This document shows positions 8,550 through 17,889 of a DNA stretch of 64,000 nt, piece by piece. Numbering within the stretch: position 1 is the stretch's first letter; each line of letters starts with the position of its first letter. The notes below the pieces were generated by a model that saw only the letters and a program-made list of their open reading frames with translations, did no database searches and had not been told where the DNA came from. Source of the DNA: an uncultured Eubacteriales bacterium (GTDB taxonomy: Bacteria; Bacillota; Clostridia; Christensenellales; Aristaeellaceae); assembly GCA_902793325.1 (NCBI GenBank), contig CADBCY010000004.1, positions 54,402-118,401 on the forward strand, in the 5' to 3' direction. Made by a program: the position numbers and the translations under genes.

Positions 8550-8578
8550 ATTATAGCACGTTTTCCCGCGGGTGTCAC
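8550..8578 (-). promoter_or_regulatory. sigma-A promoter for the C11 peptidase gene
   Basis: Minus strand GTGACA, 17-base spacer, TATAAT, about 120 bases before the start codon. Confidence 0.7.
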
Positions 8579-8612
8579 GGTTTTTTGGATTCACGCCGCA
8601 CGGCGGGCGGGC

Positions 8613-8650
8613 ATGAAAAGGGACCGGCTCCAAACGGAACCGGCCCGGTC
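8613..8650 (-). terminator. terminator of the DUF4317 gene
   Basis: Minus-strand hairpin GGGCCGGTTCC-GTTT-GGAGCCGGTCCC with one bulge, then TTTT, ten bases after the stop. Confidence 0.75.
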
Positions 8651-8659
8651 GCCCGTCGA

Positions 8660-9820
8660 TCAGAACGGCGCGTCCTCGCTGGTTTCGGCGCTGCGGATGT
8701 TGATGCTGACGCCGTTCACCTCCACGCCCTCCTCGGCGCGGATGAGGATGTATTTGAAGCCGTCGATGATCCGCGTCTCGATGAGGTCGCTGCGCTCGGG
8801 GTTCACCTGCACCACCACGTCCGGCGTGCGCACCTCGAACTTCTTCGGCTGCGCGATGTTGCGCGCGGACAGCGACATGCCCAGCCCGAACTCCTCGTCG
8901 AAGCGCTCCTCGAAGGCCGCCAGCTTCTCCTCCGGCACCCCGGCGGATTGCAGCATGGCGCTGACCTCGCGTCGGGACACCTCCAGCGGCTCCGGGTCTT
9001 TTTCCCGCTCGTGGGTTTCCAGCATGTCGCGCAACTGCTCGTGCACGGTCTGCGCCACGTCGAAGCTGAGCTCCTCCTCCAGCGCGTCCTCCAGCACGCC
9101 CTGGAACACCTCGCGCTGCGCCTCGGCGGGCATGGGCGCGTCGGCGTGGAACACGGCGTCGATGAACTCCCCGTGCACGTCGGCGGCGTCCCTGGTGAAG
9201 TACAGCGCGCCGTAGATGTTCGTCGCCCGGTCGTCGAAGGTCGGGAACATGAAGCCCAGCTCCGGCGGGGCCACCACCCAGTCCTGCTCGCGGGGGTGGA
9301 AGGCGTTGTCCTCCGCGAAGTAGCTCAGCGCGGGCCGGGTCAGCTTCACCGGGCACACGCAGGCCAGGATGTAATTGAACACTTCCTCGCTGATCACGTC
9401 CGCCCGGGACTCGTCCGCGTGCCTGAACGGCACGTCGTAGGCGTCATGCAGCATCAGGATGAGGTAGCTACCCTCGATGAGCAGGTTGTCGATGATCCGG
9501 CCGCAGAGCTGCTCCACGCCCTCGTCCACGGTCAGCGCGGTGTTGCGAAGGCCCATCAGGAGCTGGTGCGCGGGGTCGTCCGTCACCTGGTCGGAGCGGA
9601 ACTGAATATCGATCAGGTTCCGGCCCGGCACGCCCGCCAGCGCGCGCTTGAACAGGGCCAGGTACTTCTCCTGCTCCTCCTGGGGCAGGGCCATCGGGGA
9701 GAGGTTAAAGGCGGACACGATCTCCCGCCGCTCGTTCACATAGCAGCCCCGGATGCGACTGACGGCGTTTTTGTCGGGGCTCAGGCGGCGGCGGATCTCG
9801 GCGATTTCTTTTCTGTTCAT
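8660..9820 (-). CDS. DUF4317 domain protein
   Basis: A 386-residue protein that I recognise as the DUF4317 family by its N-terminus (MNRKEIAEIRRRLSPDK, then ISRIRGCYVNE-like SRIRGCYVNERREI) and full family length. The family is widespread in Firmicutes and has no known biochemical function; no transmembrane segment or nucleotide motif is visible. I start it at 9820, where GAGGT precedes the ATG; longer in-frame codons upstream lack a binding site. A TATAAT box at 9878-9883 (minus) is likely its promoter, and a 9-bp hairpin (9854-9875) falls in the untranslated leader. Confidence 0.85.
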   Translation of the reverse strand: MNRKEIAEIRRRLSPDKNAVSRIRGCYVNERREIVSAFNLSPMALPQEEQEKYLALFKRALAGVPGRNLIDIQFRSDQVTDDPAHQLLMGLRNTALTVDEGVEQLCGRIIDNLLIEGSYLILMLHDAYDVPFRHADESRADVISEEVFNYILACVCPVKLTRPALSYFAEDNAFHPREQDWVVAPPELGFMFPTFDDRATNIYGALYFTRDAADVHGEFIDAVFHADAPMPAEAQREVFQGVLEDALEEELSFDVAQTVHEQLRDMLETHEREKDPEPLEVSRREVSAMLQSAGVPEEKLAAFEERFDEEFGLGMSLSARNIAQPKKFEVRTPDVVVQVNPERSDLIETRIIDGFKYILIRAEEGVEVNGVSINIRSAETSEDAPF

Positions 9821-9960
9821 GGTCGTACCTCGCGGTTCATAGGATAGCAAAATGCCGGCGCAAACGCGCCGACATTCATTATAGCAGACAATCCGGGCGG
9901 ATTTTTGACGCCCGCGTGTATTTTGGGTTGTCCCGCGGAGGGACGGGCGGAGGCCGCCTG

Positions 9961-11937
9961 TCAATATGGATACATTTGGATGTTGGGGTCGAACGTGATC
10001 TGCCCGTCCCAGGGAATTGTGAATACCCGGGTGGCATAGCCGCCCTTGCTGAACACCAGATCGCTTCCCAGCCGGGCGGTTATCGTATACTTCCCGTACC
10101 AGTCGGTCAATGCCGTGAACTCATCGCATTGCACCAGCACGTTCTCGAGGCCCCAATTCAGGTTCGTAATACTGCAAACGATTCCCGAAATGGTAATCGT
10201 GCCTTCCTTCCGAAGCTCCATGTCCTGAACCTGCGTGCCTTCGCCGGCAACGGGGGTAGCCACGATGCCGTCCTTCTTATAACCGTCGCGGGTAAACTCC
10301 AGTGATGTCTGCTCCGGCATCAGGTAGAGCTCGTAATAGCCGTTTGCGTCTGTTTCGATGAACGCATCGCCATAAGCCACCTTGACCTGCCCAATCGGCT
10401 TCCCCGTCCCCTTTTCCTTCACCCAGCCGTACACGTAGGTGTGCAGCTTTTGTTCAGCTCTGTCAATAGCATCCTTTTTATTATCCTCGCCTGCGTTCAG
10501 CAATACCCCCGCAATCATTTTAATGGCCGCAATGACGACTTTGGACGCAACGGCGGCGCCGCCCGTGGGCACAGCCGCGGCAAACAGACCGATGCTGCTG
10601 ATCAACTGAACCACGCTTAAAATACCGTCCGTAATGAACAAACCCCTGAGGATCAGGATGTCCCGGTTCATTGTATTTGCAATGTCCCGAGAACGTGCGC
10701 TGGTGTCATGCTCGTTGGGGTGCTTATGGTCGCTGATTTCATTCAGCCATGTCCAGTCGATGATGATCTGCCGGAGGATCAGGATGTTCGCTGCAATATC
10801 CAGGCCCGCCCAGATCTTGGCGCCGGCGATCCAGGTCGCGCGCTTGGCGCGGATAATGTTCAATTCCCGCTGCCTTTGCGCCTGGAGCTTTTCCGCCAAC
10901 TCCTTGGCTCTTCCGGTAAGATTGGACTCCGTGACATTCAGATTCTGGAATTTCTGCTCGATGCGCGCAAGTTCTCCGTTGAAGAAACTCAGATTATCAT
11001 TGAACAGCAGATCAACGTTGGATACGATATTCTCAACCTGGTCCACCAGTCCGGTGAACCTGGCCAGCGGCCCGTCATCTCTGCCGTTCGCTTCCGCGAT
11101 CGCATCATTTACGTGGGCGCTTGCGCTCGGCGCGGTGCCCGTGTAGTAATAGGTGTCGCCGATCTGATAGATGTACCAGGTCGCGCCGTTGGAGGCGGTC
11201 AGCCTCGTCACGCCGCGGTCGTCCGCGTCGGTGGCGACGATCTCCACGCCCTGCTCCATGGCGTCCATGACGGTCTTGTCCATCACCATGGACAGGCCGT
11301 CCATATCCATGTGGACCCTGCCCCCGCGCTCGGTGACGGTGAGCGCCGGCAACTGGTCCACACAGCCGTTCAACGCGTCGCTGATCTCGGCCTCATGCTG
11401 ATTGAGCGAGGCGAGATCCGCGTTCAGGTCGTCCACGGCGGCGTTGTACTGCTCCACCCGGGCCAGCTCCTGCGGGTCTTCGATGCCCTCGGTGGGCAGC
11501 CTGTCCAGCATCGCCAGCGGCTCGCACTCCGGCCCGCGGAACTTGGCGCTGTAATCCACCAGTTGGGACACCGCCGACTTCCGGTCATGGTTTCCGCTGT
11601 CCTCCCACGCAAGCCCGTGGGCGTCGGCGTATTCCTTGGCGTAGGAATCCTCTGCCGAACAGATGGTGACGCTCGTGCCGGCGAAGGCGTCGTCGGCGAT
11701 GGCGGTCACGGTGGCGGGGATGTAGATTTTCTTCACGCCGCTGCTTGCAAAGGCGCGGGACTCAATGCGTTCCGTGCCCCAGGCGACGCTGACCTCGTCC
11801 AGCGCGGGGTTGTCGCTGAACGATTCCGCCTCGATCGTCGTTAGGCTGCCCGGCAGTTGCAGCGTGTCGGCAAAGGCCCCGCCGTACAGCACCGTCAGCA
11901 GCGCGAGCACCAGGAACATCGATAGCTGCTTTTTCAT
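9961..11937 (-). CDS. large secreted protein: BspA-type leucine-rich segment, helical core, carboxypeptidase-regulatory-like domains
   Basis: A 658-residue exported protein. Start at 11937 is supported by GGGGGAGG and a signal peptide (MKKQLSMFLVLALLTVLYGG, cleaved after AFA). A BspA-like leucine-rich unit follows (LQLPGSLTTIEAESFSDNPAL; VKKIYIPATVTAIADDAFAG), then a long coiled helical region, two hydrophobic stretches (around residues 400-430 and 450-510) and, at the C-terminus, two carboxypeptidase-regulatory-like beta domains (YVYGWVKEKGTGKPIGQVKV; then ISGIVCSITNLNWGLENVLV). The middle hydrophobic parts could span or insert in a membrane. Function unknown. Its GC content looks lower than that of its neighbours. 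Confidence 0.7.
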   Translation of the reverse strand: MKKQLSMFLVLALLTVLYGGAFADTLQLPGSLTTIEAESFSDNPALDEVSVAWGTERIESRAFASSGVKKIYIPATVTAIADDAFAGTSVTICSAEDSYAKEYADAHGLAWEDSGNHDRKSAVSQLVDYSAKFRGPECEPLAMLDRLPTEGIEDPQELARVEQYNAAVDDLNADLASLNQHEAEISDALNGCVDQLPALTVTERGGRVHMDMDGLSMVMDKTVMDAMEQGVEIVATDADDRGVTRLTASNGATWYIYQIGDTYYYTGTAPSASAHVNDAIAEANGRDDGPLARFTGLVDQVENIVSNVDLLFNDNLSFFNGELARIEQKFQNLNVTESNLTGRAKELAEKLQAQRQRELNIIRAKRATWIAGAKIWAGLDIAANILILRQIIIDWTWLNEISDHKHPNEHDTSARSRDIANTMNRDILILRGLFITDGILSVVQLISSIGLFAAAVPTGGAAVASKVVIAAIKMIAGVLLNAGEDNKKDAIDRAEQKLHTYVYGWVKEKGTGKPIGQVKVAYGDAFIETDANGYYELYLMPEQTSLEFTRDGYKKDGIVATPVAGEGTQVQDMELRKEGTITISGIVCSITNLNWGLENVLVQCDEFTALTDWYGKYTITARLGSDLVFSKGGYATRVFTIPWDGQITFDPNIQMYPY

Positions 11938-12004
11938 GAGAAAACCTCCCCCGAAGCATGCTGTTCTTCGCTTCATTATAACATCGCGGAAACGGAATTG
12001 CAAC

Positions 12005-12027
12005 AAAAACCCCTCCCGAAGGAGGGG
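12005..12027 (-). terminator. terminator of azlCD
   Basis: Minus strand CCCCTCC-TTCG-GGAGGGG followed by TTTTT, immediately after azlD. Confidence 0.9.
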
Positions 12028-12034
12028 CATGGTT

Positions 12035-12340
12035 CTAAACGAAGAATTCCGCCACGAACACCACCGCGCAGCACAGCACCGACACCTGGAACAGGCTCCC
12101 GCCGAACCAGGCGGCGACCAGCCCGGCCGCCAGCGCCAGCGCGGCGGAGACGGTGCTCTGGGTGGCGGAGAGTATGGCCGGGAAGGTCATCACCGCCAGG
12201 GTGACGTAGGGCACGTAGTACAGGAAAGACCGGACGGTGACGTTGGTGATCTCCCGGCGGATGAGCGTCAGCGGCAGCACGCGGATCAGGTAGCTGACCA
12301 GCCACATGCCCAGGATGTACAGGTAGACGTTACGCTGCAT
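12035..12340 (-). CDS. azlD: AzlD family branched-chain amino acid exporter subunit
   Basis: A 101-residue, four-helix hydrophobic protein (AzlD family), opening with YLYILGMWLVSYLIRVLPLTLI and continuing with three further membrane segments. AzlD pairs with AzlC to export branched-chain amino acids or analogues such as 4-azaleucine across the cytoplasmic membrane. The start overlaps the end of azlC by 11 bases, indicating translational coupling. Confidence 0.9.
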   Translation of the reverse strand: MQRNVYLYILGMWLVSYLIRVLPLTLIRREITNVTVRSFLYYVPYVTLAVMTFPAILSATQSTVSAALALAAGLVAAWFGGSLFQVSVLCCAVVFVAEFFV

Positions 12341-13049
12341 GGCCGCCCTCCTTCCGCACCGGGAACAGCACCGCCGCGCCCAGCGATATGGCGACGGTGA
12401 GAATGATGATCTTGACGCCGGAGGAGATGCCGTCGAACCACGGCAGGGTGTTGAAGGCGTAGCTCAGCGCGAAGCTGAGCAGCACCAGCGCGGCGATGAT
12501 GCGGTTCCTGCGCGCCGGGGGCACGAACAGCGAGATGAACATGCCGTACAGCCCCACGCTCAGCGCGCTCACCACCCGCACGGGCAGCACGTTGCCCAGC
12601 ACCACGCCCGTGAGCGTGCCCAGCGCCCAGCCGGGAGTGGCCACGGCGGCCATGCCGTAGTTGTAGAAGGGGTTCAGCTTGCCCTGCACCGACACGGACA
12701 CGCCGAAGATCTCGTCGGTGATCCACAGCCCCACCAGCAGCCGGTGGATGAACGGCGTCTTGCTGTCCAGCTTCTGCGAGAGCGACGCGGACATGAGCAG
12801 GTAGCGGGCGTTGGCGATGGCCTCCATCAGCATCACCTCCAGGTACCCGGCTCCGGCGGCGATGAGCGTAAAGCCGATGTACTGCCCCGCCGACGCCATG
12901 ATGAGCGCGCTGGCGAGGGTGGCCTGGGTGGCCGTCATGCCCGCGTTCCGGGCGGAAATGCCCAGCGCGATGGACACCGCGAAGTACCCCAGCATGATGG
13001 GAACGCCGTCCTTCAGCCCCTTCAGGAACCAGTGCCTGCGTCCCTCCAT
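12330..13049 (-). CDS. azlC: AzlC family branched-chain amino acid exporter subunit
   Basis: A 239-residue polytopic membrane protein of the AzlC family, with characteristic GVPIMLGYFAVSIALGISA and WITDEIFGVS segments (the latter is a family hallmark in the middle of the protein). GGGGAGG lies 9 bases before the ATG. It forms the large subunit of the AzlCD exporter and leads the two-gene operon from a promoter at 13088-13115. Confidence 0.9.
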   Translation of the reverse strand: MEGRRHWFLKGLKDGVPIMLGYFAVSIALGISARNAGMTATQATLASALIMASAGQYIGFTLIAAGAGYLEVMLMEAIANARYLLMSASLSQKLDSKTPFIHRLLVGLWITDEIFGVSVSVQGKLNPFYNYGMAAVATPGWALGTLTGVVLGNVLPVRVVSALSVGLYGMFISLFVPPARRNRIIAALVLLSFALSYAFNTLPWFDGISSGVKIIILTVAISLGAAVLFPVRKEGGHAA

Positions 13050-13087
13050 GGACCTCGCCTCCCCAAATGTGAAAGTATACCTTAACT

Positions 13088-13115
13088 ATATTACTCTGAT
13101 TCCCCGGAATGTCAA
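13088..13115 (-). promoter_or_regulatory. sigma-A promoter for azlCD
   Basis: Minus strand TTGACA, 16-base spacer, TAATAT. Confidence 0.6.
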
Positions 13116-13138
13116 ATAAAGGTTGTGGAAAAAAATCC

Positions 13139-13167
13139 TTGCAATTCCCGCGCGGATGTGTTATAAT
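13139..13167 (+). promoter_or_regulatory. sigma-A promoter for tRNA-Ala
   Basis: TTGCAA, 17-base spacer, TATAAT; the tRNA starts 21 bases downstream. Confidence 0.85.
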
Positions 13168-13187
13168 ACCTTTCGTCGTCAGGATAC

Positions 13188-13264
13188 GGGGCATTAGCTC
13201 AGTTGGCTAGAGCGCTACACTGGCAGTGTAGAGGTCACGAGTTCGAGTCTCGTATGCTCCACCA
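13188..13264 (+). tRNA. tRNA-Ala (anticodon GGC)
   Basis: A 77-base cloverleaf with encoded CCA. The anticodon loop CTGGCAG gives GGC (reads GCC/GCU). The acceptor stem GGGGCAT/ATGCTCC contains the G3:U70 wobble that identifies alanine tRNAs. TTCGAGT forms the T loop. Confidence 0.97.
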
Positions 13265-13266
13265 CG

Positions 13267-13297
13267 CCGCTCGATTTATCGGAATCGGGCGGTTTTT
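13267..13297 (+). terminator. terminator after tRNA-Ala
   Basis: Ten-bp stem CCGCTCGATT/AATCGGGCGG (one wobble), then TTTTT, starting three bases after CCA. Confidence 0.9.
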
Positions 13298-13370
13298 CTA
13301 TCAGGCGGCAGCCCGCGCCGGGCGTTGCGTTCCGCGGGCGGGGCGAATCCCATATCCGGAGGTATCTCCC

Positions 13371-15146
13371 ATGAATCAGGACCTTTCCAAAGGACGGCGC
13401 ACGTATGGCTCCGCGCAGTTGATTCACCGCTTCTGGCCCTATCTGAAAAAGTACCGCGGCCTGCTTGCGCTGGACCTGTGCTTCGCGGCGCTGACCACGC
13501 TGTGCGACATCGCCCTTCCGGTGATCATGCGGCGGCTGACCAACTCCGCGCTGGGCATGTCGGCGGCGCTGACGGTGGGGGGCGTGCTGCGCATGGCGGC
13601 GCTGTACGCCGCGCTGCGGCTGGTGGACGCCGGGGCCAGCTTCTACATGCAGTCGCAGGGCCACATCATGGGCGTGTACATCGAGACGGACATGCGCACT
13701 GACGCCTTCGACCACCTGCAGCGGCTCAGCGACACCTACTACGCCAACACCAAGATCGGCCAGATCATGGGCCGCATCACCAACGACCTGTTCGACGTGA
13801 CGGAGTTCGCGCACCACTGCCCGGAGGAGTTCTTCATCGCGGGGCTGAAGATCATCGCCTCCTTCGCGATCCTGTGCGGGGCGTCGCCGCTGCTGACGCT
13901 GCTGGTGTTCGCCTGCCTGCCGGTGATGCTGGTCGTCTGCACGCGCCTCAACCTCTGGCTGCGCGCCGCCCAGAAGTCCCAGCGCTTCCAGATCGGCGAG
14001 CTGAACGCCGCCATCGAGGACAGCCTGCTGGGCCAGCGCGTGGTGAAGGCGTTCACCGGCGAGGCCGAAGAGGCGCGCAAGTTCAACGAGGGCAACCAGG
14101 CGTTCCGGCGCATCAAGACGCGGTGGTACTACGCCATGGCCACCTTCGGCACCGCCACGCGGCTGTTCGACGGGCTGATGTACACGGTGGTCATCGTGGC
14201 GGGCGGGCTGTTTTTGATCCACGGGCGGATCAGCGCGGGCGACCTGGTGGCCTACATGCTGTACGTGTCCACGCTCATCGCCACCATCCGCCGCATCGTT
14301 GAGTTCGCCGAGCAGTTCCAGCGCGGCATGACGGGCATTGAGCGCTTCGTGGAGATCATGGACGCCCCCGTGGACATCCAGGACGCGCCGGACGCCGTGG
14401 CGCTGCGGGTGACCGAGGGAAACATCGACTTCGAGGACGTGTCCTTCGAGTACCCCGACGACCACAACAAGGTCCTCCGCCACCTGAACCTGCACATCCG
14501 CGCCGGGGAGAACGTGGCGCTGGTGGGGCCGTCCGGCGGCGGCAAGACCACCATCTGCAACCTCATCCCCCGCTTCTACGACGTGACCGGCGGCACCATC
14601 CGCATCGACGGGCAGGACATCCGCGGCGTGACGCTGGAGAGCCTGCGCCGCTCGGTGGGCGTGGTACAGCAGGACGTGTACCTGTTCAGCGGCACCGTGC
14701 GGGACAACATCGCCTACGGGCGGCCCGGCGCCACCGACGCCGAGATCGAGAACGCCGCGCGGCTGGCCGGCGCGGACGAATTCATCCGCGCGCTGCCCAG
14801 GGGCTACGACAGCTACATCGGCGAGCGCGGCGTGAAGCTGTCCGGCGGCCAGAAGCAGCGGCTGTCCATCGCGCGCGTGTTCCTGAAGGACCCGAAGCTG
14901 CTGCTGCTGGACGAGGCCACCTCCGCGCTGGACAACGAGAGCGAGGTGCTGGTCAGCCGCAGCCTCGAGCAGTTGGCGAAGGGCCGCACCACGCTGACCA
15001 TCGCCCACCGCCTGACCACCATCCGCAACGCCGACCGCATCCTGGTGCTGGGCCGGAACAGCATCGAGGAGGAGGGCACCCACGAAGCGCTGCTGGCGAA
15101 GCAGGGCCTCTACTACCGGCTGTGGTACGGGCTGACGGAGGCGTGA
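13371..15146 (+). CDS. ABC exporter half-transporter (type IV, MsbA/LmrA-like)
   Basis: A 591-residue half-transporter: an N-terminal six-helix export domain (residues about 20-320), then a nucleotide-binding domain with Walker [10 protein letters not shown] (about 385-393), signature LSGGQKQR (about 490) and Walker [13 protein letters not shown] (about 510). It would work as a homodimer in the cytoplasmic membrane and export drugs, lipids or peptides; the sequence does not define the cargo. The ATG at 13371 has GGAGG eight bases upstream; a longer frame reaching into the tRNA gene is not credible. No partner gene adjoins it. Confidence 0.9.
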   Translation: MNQDLSKGRRTYGSAQLIHRFWPYLKKYRGLLALDLCFAALTTLCDIALPVIMRRLTNSALGMSAALTVGGVLRMAALYAALRLVDAGASFYMQSQGHIMGVYIETDMRTDAFDHLQRLSDTYYANTKIGQIMGRITNDLFDVTEFAHHCPEEFFIAGLKIIASFAILCGASPLLTLLVFACLPVMLVVCTRLNLWLRAAQKSQRFQIGELNAAIEDSLLGQRVVKAFTGEAEEARKFNEGNQAFRRIKTRWYYAMATFGTATRLFDGLMYTVVIVAGGLFLIHGRISAGDLVAYMLYVSTLIATIRRIVEFAEQFQRGMTGIERFVEIMDAPVDIQDAPDAVALRVTEGNIDFEDVSFEYPDDHNKVLRHLNLHIRAGENVALVGPSGGGKTTICNLIPRFYDVTGGTIRIDGQDIRGVTLESLRRSVGVVQQDVYLFSGTVRDNIAYGRPGATDAEIENAARLAGADEFIRALPRGYDSYIGERGVKLSGGQKQRLSIARVFLKDPKLLLLDEATSALDNESEVLVSRSLEQLAKGRTTLTIAHRLTTIRNADRILVLGRNSIEEEGTHEALLAKQGLYYRLWYGLTEA

Positions 15147-15248
15147 ATCCTAATTTATAACCATAATTTTTCACCATGCCTTCCCTCGCCCGTCCCCGTC
15201 ATGCTATAATAGGATCGGATTACAAAACAATCACAGGGGGGATACCGG

Positions 15249-16808
15249 GTGAGAGACGCATATGCCATCGAGCTGCGGAACATCACCAAGCGCTTCGGCA
15301 AGGTGGTGGCGAACGACGGGGTGAACCTGTCCGTGCGCCGCGGCGAAATCCTGGCGGTGCTCGGGGAAAACGGCAGCGGCAAGACCACGCTGATGAATGT
15401 GATCTCCGGCATCTACTATCCGGACGAGGGCCAGATATTCGTCCACGGCGAGGAAGTGACCATTCGCTCGCCGAAGGACGCTTTCCCGCTGGGCATCGGC
15501 ATGATCCACCAGCACTTCAAGCTGGTCGACGTGCTGACGGCGGCGGAAAACATCGTGCTGGGGCTCGAGGGGCCCACGAAGCTGGATATCCCCGCCGTGG
15601 CGACGCGTATTAGTGAGCTGGCCGACAAGTACGGCTTTGAGATCGACCCCAACAAGAAGATATACGAGATGTCCGTGTCCGAGAAGCAGACGGTGGAGAT
15701 CATGAAGATGCTCTACCGCGGCGCGAACATACTGATACTGGACGAGCCCACCGCCGTCCTGACACCCCAGGAGACGGACGCGCTGTTCGCGGTGCTGCGC
15801 AACATGCGCGACGCGGGCAACGCCGTCATCATCATCACCCACAAGCTGAACGAGGTGCTGGCGCTGTCCGACCGCGTGAGCGTGCTGCACAAGGGAAAGT
15901 ACGTGGGCACCGTCGAGACGAAGGACGCCACCGTCGAGAGCCTCACGGAGATGATGGTGGGCACGAAGGTGACGCTGGACATCGACCGGCCCGATCCCGT
16001 CGATCCCCAGGTGCGGCTGGTGGTGAAGGAAATCACCTGCGTGAACAAGGAGGGCGTGACCACGCTGGACCACGCCTCGTTTACCGCCTACGGCGGCGAG
16101 ATCCTCGGCATCGCGGGCGTGGCGGGCAGCGGCCAGAAGGAGCTGCTGGAGTCCATCGCGGGCCTGACGCCGAAGGAGTCCGGCGAGATCGACTTCTATC
16201 CGCCGGACCAGCCGATGCAGGAGATCTCAAAGCTGTCCGCGGTGGAGATCAGCCGCCTGGGCATCAAGCTGTCGTTCGTACCGGAGGACCGCCTGGGCAT
16301 GGGCCTGGTGGGGCCGATGGACATGATCGACAACATGATGATCCGCAGCTACAGGAAGGGCGGCTTCTTCTGGGCGGACCGGCGCTCGCCCAGGACGCTT
16401 GCGGAGCATGTCATCGGCACGCTGGAGATCGACACTCCCGGCGTCACCACACCCGTGGGCAAGCTCTCCGGCGGCAATGTGCAGAAGGTACTGGTGGGCC
16501 GCGAGATCGCCTCCGCGCCTACCGTGCTGATGGTGGCCTATCCCGTGCGCGGGCTGGACATCAACTCGGCCTATACCATCTATGCGCTGCTGAACGTGCA
16601 GAAGATGCGCGGCGTGGCCGTGATGTGCGTCGGCGAGGACCTGGACGTGCTGCTGGCGCTGTGCGACCGGATACTGGTGCTCTGTGACGGCAGGGTGGCG
16701 GGCATCGTGGATGCCCGGACCGCCACCAAGGAGCAGATCGGACTGATGATGACCCACACCGGGAAGGGAGGCTACCGCGATGGCGAGGACGAAACGCGGC
16801 CCGCATGA
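15249..16808 (+). CDS. BmpA/RbsA-type nucleoside ABC importer, double ATP-binding protein
   Basis: A 519-residue tandem ATPase of the sugar/nucleoside type. The first half has Walker A GENGSGKTT and Walker B ILILDEPTAVLTPQE, close to YufO-like nucleoside transporters. The second half is degenerate as usual: GVAGSGQKELL in place of Walker A and LSGGNVQKVLVGREIA as signature; the second Walker B reads VLMVAYPVRGLD, lacking the usual acidic residue. GTG start at 15249 after a run of six G. It overlaps the first permease gene by 29 bases. A TATAAT box at 15205-15210 is a likely -10. No binding protein gene is in the operon. Confidence 0.88.
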   Translation: MRDAYAIELRNITKRFGKVVANDGVNLSVRRGEILAVLGENGSGKTTLMNVISGIYYPDEGQIFVHGEEVTIRSPKDAFPLGIGMIHQHFKLVDVLTAAENIVLGLEGPTKLDIPAVATRISELADKYGFEIDPNKKIYEMSVSEKQTVEIMKMLYRGANILILDEPTAVLTPQETDALFAVLRNMRDAGNAVIIITHKLNEVLALSDRVSVLHKGKYVGTVETKDATVESLTEMMVGTKVTLDIDRPDPVDPQVRLVVKEITCVNKEGVTTLDHASFTAYGGEILGIAGVAGSGQKELLESIAGLTPKESGEIDFYPPDQPMQEISKLSAVEISRLGIKLSFVPEDRLGMGLVGPMDMIDNMMIRSYRKGGFFWADRRSPRTLAEHVIGTLEIDTPGVTTPVGKLSGGNVQKVLVGREIASAPTVLMVAYPVRGLDINSAYTIYALLNVQKMRGVAVMCVGEDLDVLLALCDRILVLCDGRVAGIVDARTATKEQIGLMMTHTGKGGYRDGEDETRPA

Positions 16809-17886
16809 GCCGCTGATCCACATTTCCAGGCGGGCGGATTGCAGCCTGCTGCGGGCCATGCTGGTGCGGCTGGCGGCCATCGTGCTGGCGCTGGTGGTGT
16901 GCGGCGTGGTGATCGTGGCGCTGACGGGGCTCAATCCCCTGGAGGTCTACGCCGGGATCATCGACGGCGCGGTGGGCTCGAGCCGCAGGCTCTGGGTGAC
17001 GATCCGCGACGCGCTGGCGCTGCTGCTGGTGGGCGTGGCCGTCGCCCCGGCCTTCAAGATGCGCTTCTGGAACGTGGGCGGCGAGGGCCAGATCCTGGTC
17101 GGCGCCTCGGCCACGGCGGCGGTCATGATCTACATGGGCGACAAGGTGCCCGCGGGCGTGCTGTTCCCGTGCATGATCCTGGCGTCCATGCTGGCGGGCC
17201 TCGTCTGGGGCGCGATCCCGGCGCTGTTCAAGGCCGGCTGGAACACCAACGAGACGCTGTTCACGCTGATGATGAACTACGTGGCCACCCAGTTGGTGTC
17301 GTTCCTGATCGTATTTTGGGAGAATCCGCCGGGCTCCAACAGCGTGGGCCTCATCAACGCCTCCACCAACGCGGGCTGGCTGCCCAAGCTGGGCGGATGG
17401 ACCTACGGCTGGAACCTGGTCATCGTGGTGGCGCTGGCGGCGTTCATGTACGTGTACATGCGCTACTCCAAGCAGGGCTATGAGATCGCCTACGTCGGCC
17501 AGAGCGTGAACACCGCGCGCTACGCCGGCATCAGCGTGAAGAAGGTCATCGTCCGCACCATGTGCATCTCCGGCGCGCTGTGCGGCCTGGCGGGCTTCCT
17601 GCTGGTCAGCGGCGCGGGCCACACCATCTCCACCAGCCTCTCGGGCGGGCGCGGCTTCACGGCCATCGTGGTGGCCTGGCTCTCGAAGCTCAACACCTTC
17701 ACCATGATGGTGGTCTCCTTCCTGCTCACCTTCATGGCCAAGGGCGCCATACAGATCGCCAGCCAGTTCAACCTGAACGAAAACGCCAGCGAGATCATCA
17801 CCGGCATCATACTGTTCTTTGTGCTCGGCTGCGAGTTCTTCATCAACTACAAGGTGGAATTCCGCCGTCACCGGAGGGAGGGCTGA
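16780..17886 (+). CDS. nucleoside-type ABC importer permease 1
   Basis: A 368-residue polytopic permease of the BPD_transp_2 family, nearest in type to YufP. After a hydrophilic N-terminus come about nine hydrophobic segments; KMRFWNVGGEGQILVGA and NETLFTLMMNYVA are typical of the nucleoside/BMP branch. It pairs with the permease at 17890 and the ATPase at 15249, whose 3' end it overlaps by 29 bases. Confidence 0.88.
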   Translation: MARTKRGPHEPLIHISRRADCSLLRAMLVRLAAIVLALVVCGVVIVALTGLNPLEVYAGIIDGAVGSSRRLWVTIRDALALLLVGVAVAPAFKMRFWNVGGEGQILVGASATAAVMIYMGDKVPAGVLFPCMILASMLAGLVWGAIPALFKAGWNTNETLFTLMMNYVATQLVSFLIVFWENPPGSNSVGLINASTNAGWLPKLGGWTYGWNLVIVVALAAFMYVYMRYSKQGYEIAYVGQSVNTARYAGISVKKVIVRTMCISGALCGLAGFLLVSGAGHTISTSLSGGRGFTAIVVAWLSKLNTFTMMVVSFLLTFMAKGAIQIASQFNLNENASEIITGIILFFVLGCEFFINYKVEFRRHRREG

Positions 17887-17889
17887 CCC

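Noticed and set aside
13203-13370. N-terminal extension of the ABC exporter into the tRNA-Ala gene
   Set aside because: The frame is open by chance through the tRNA and its terminator; the ATG at 13371 has a proper GGAGG and a normal family N-terminus.
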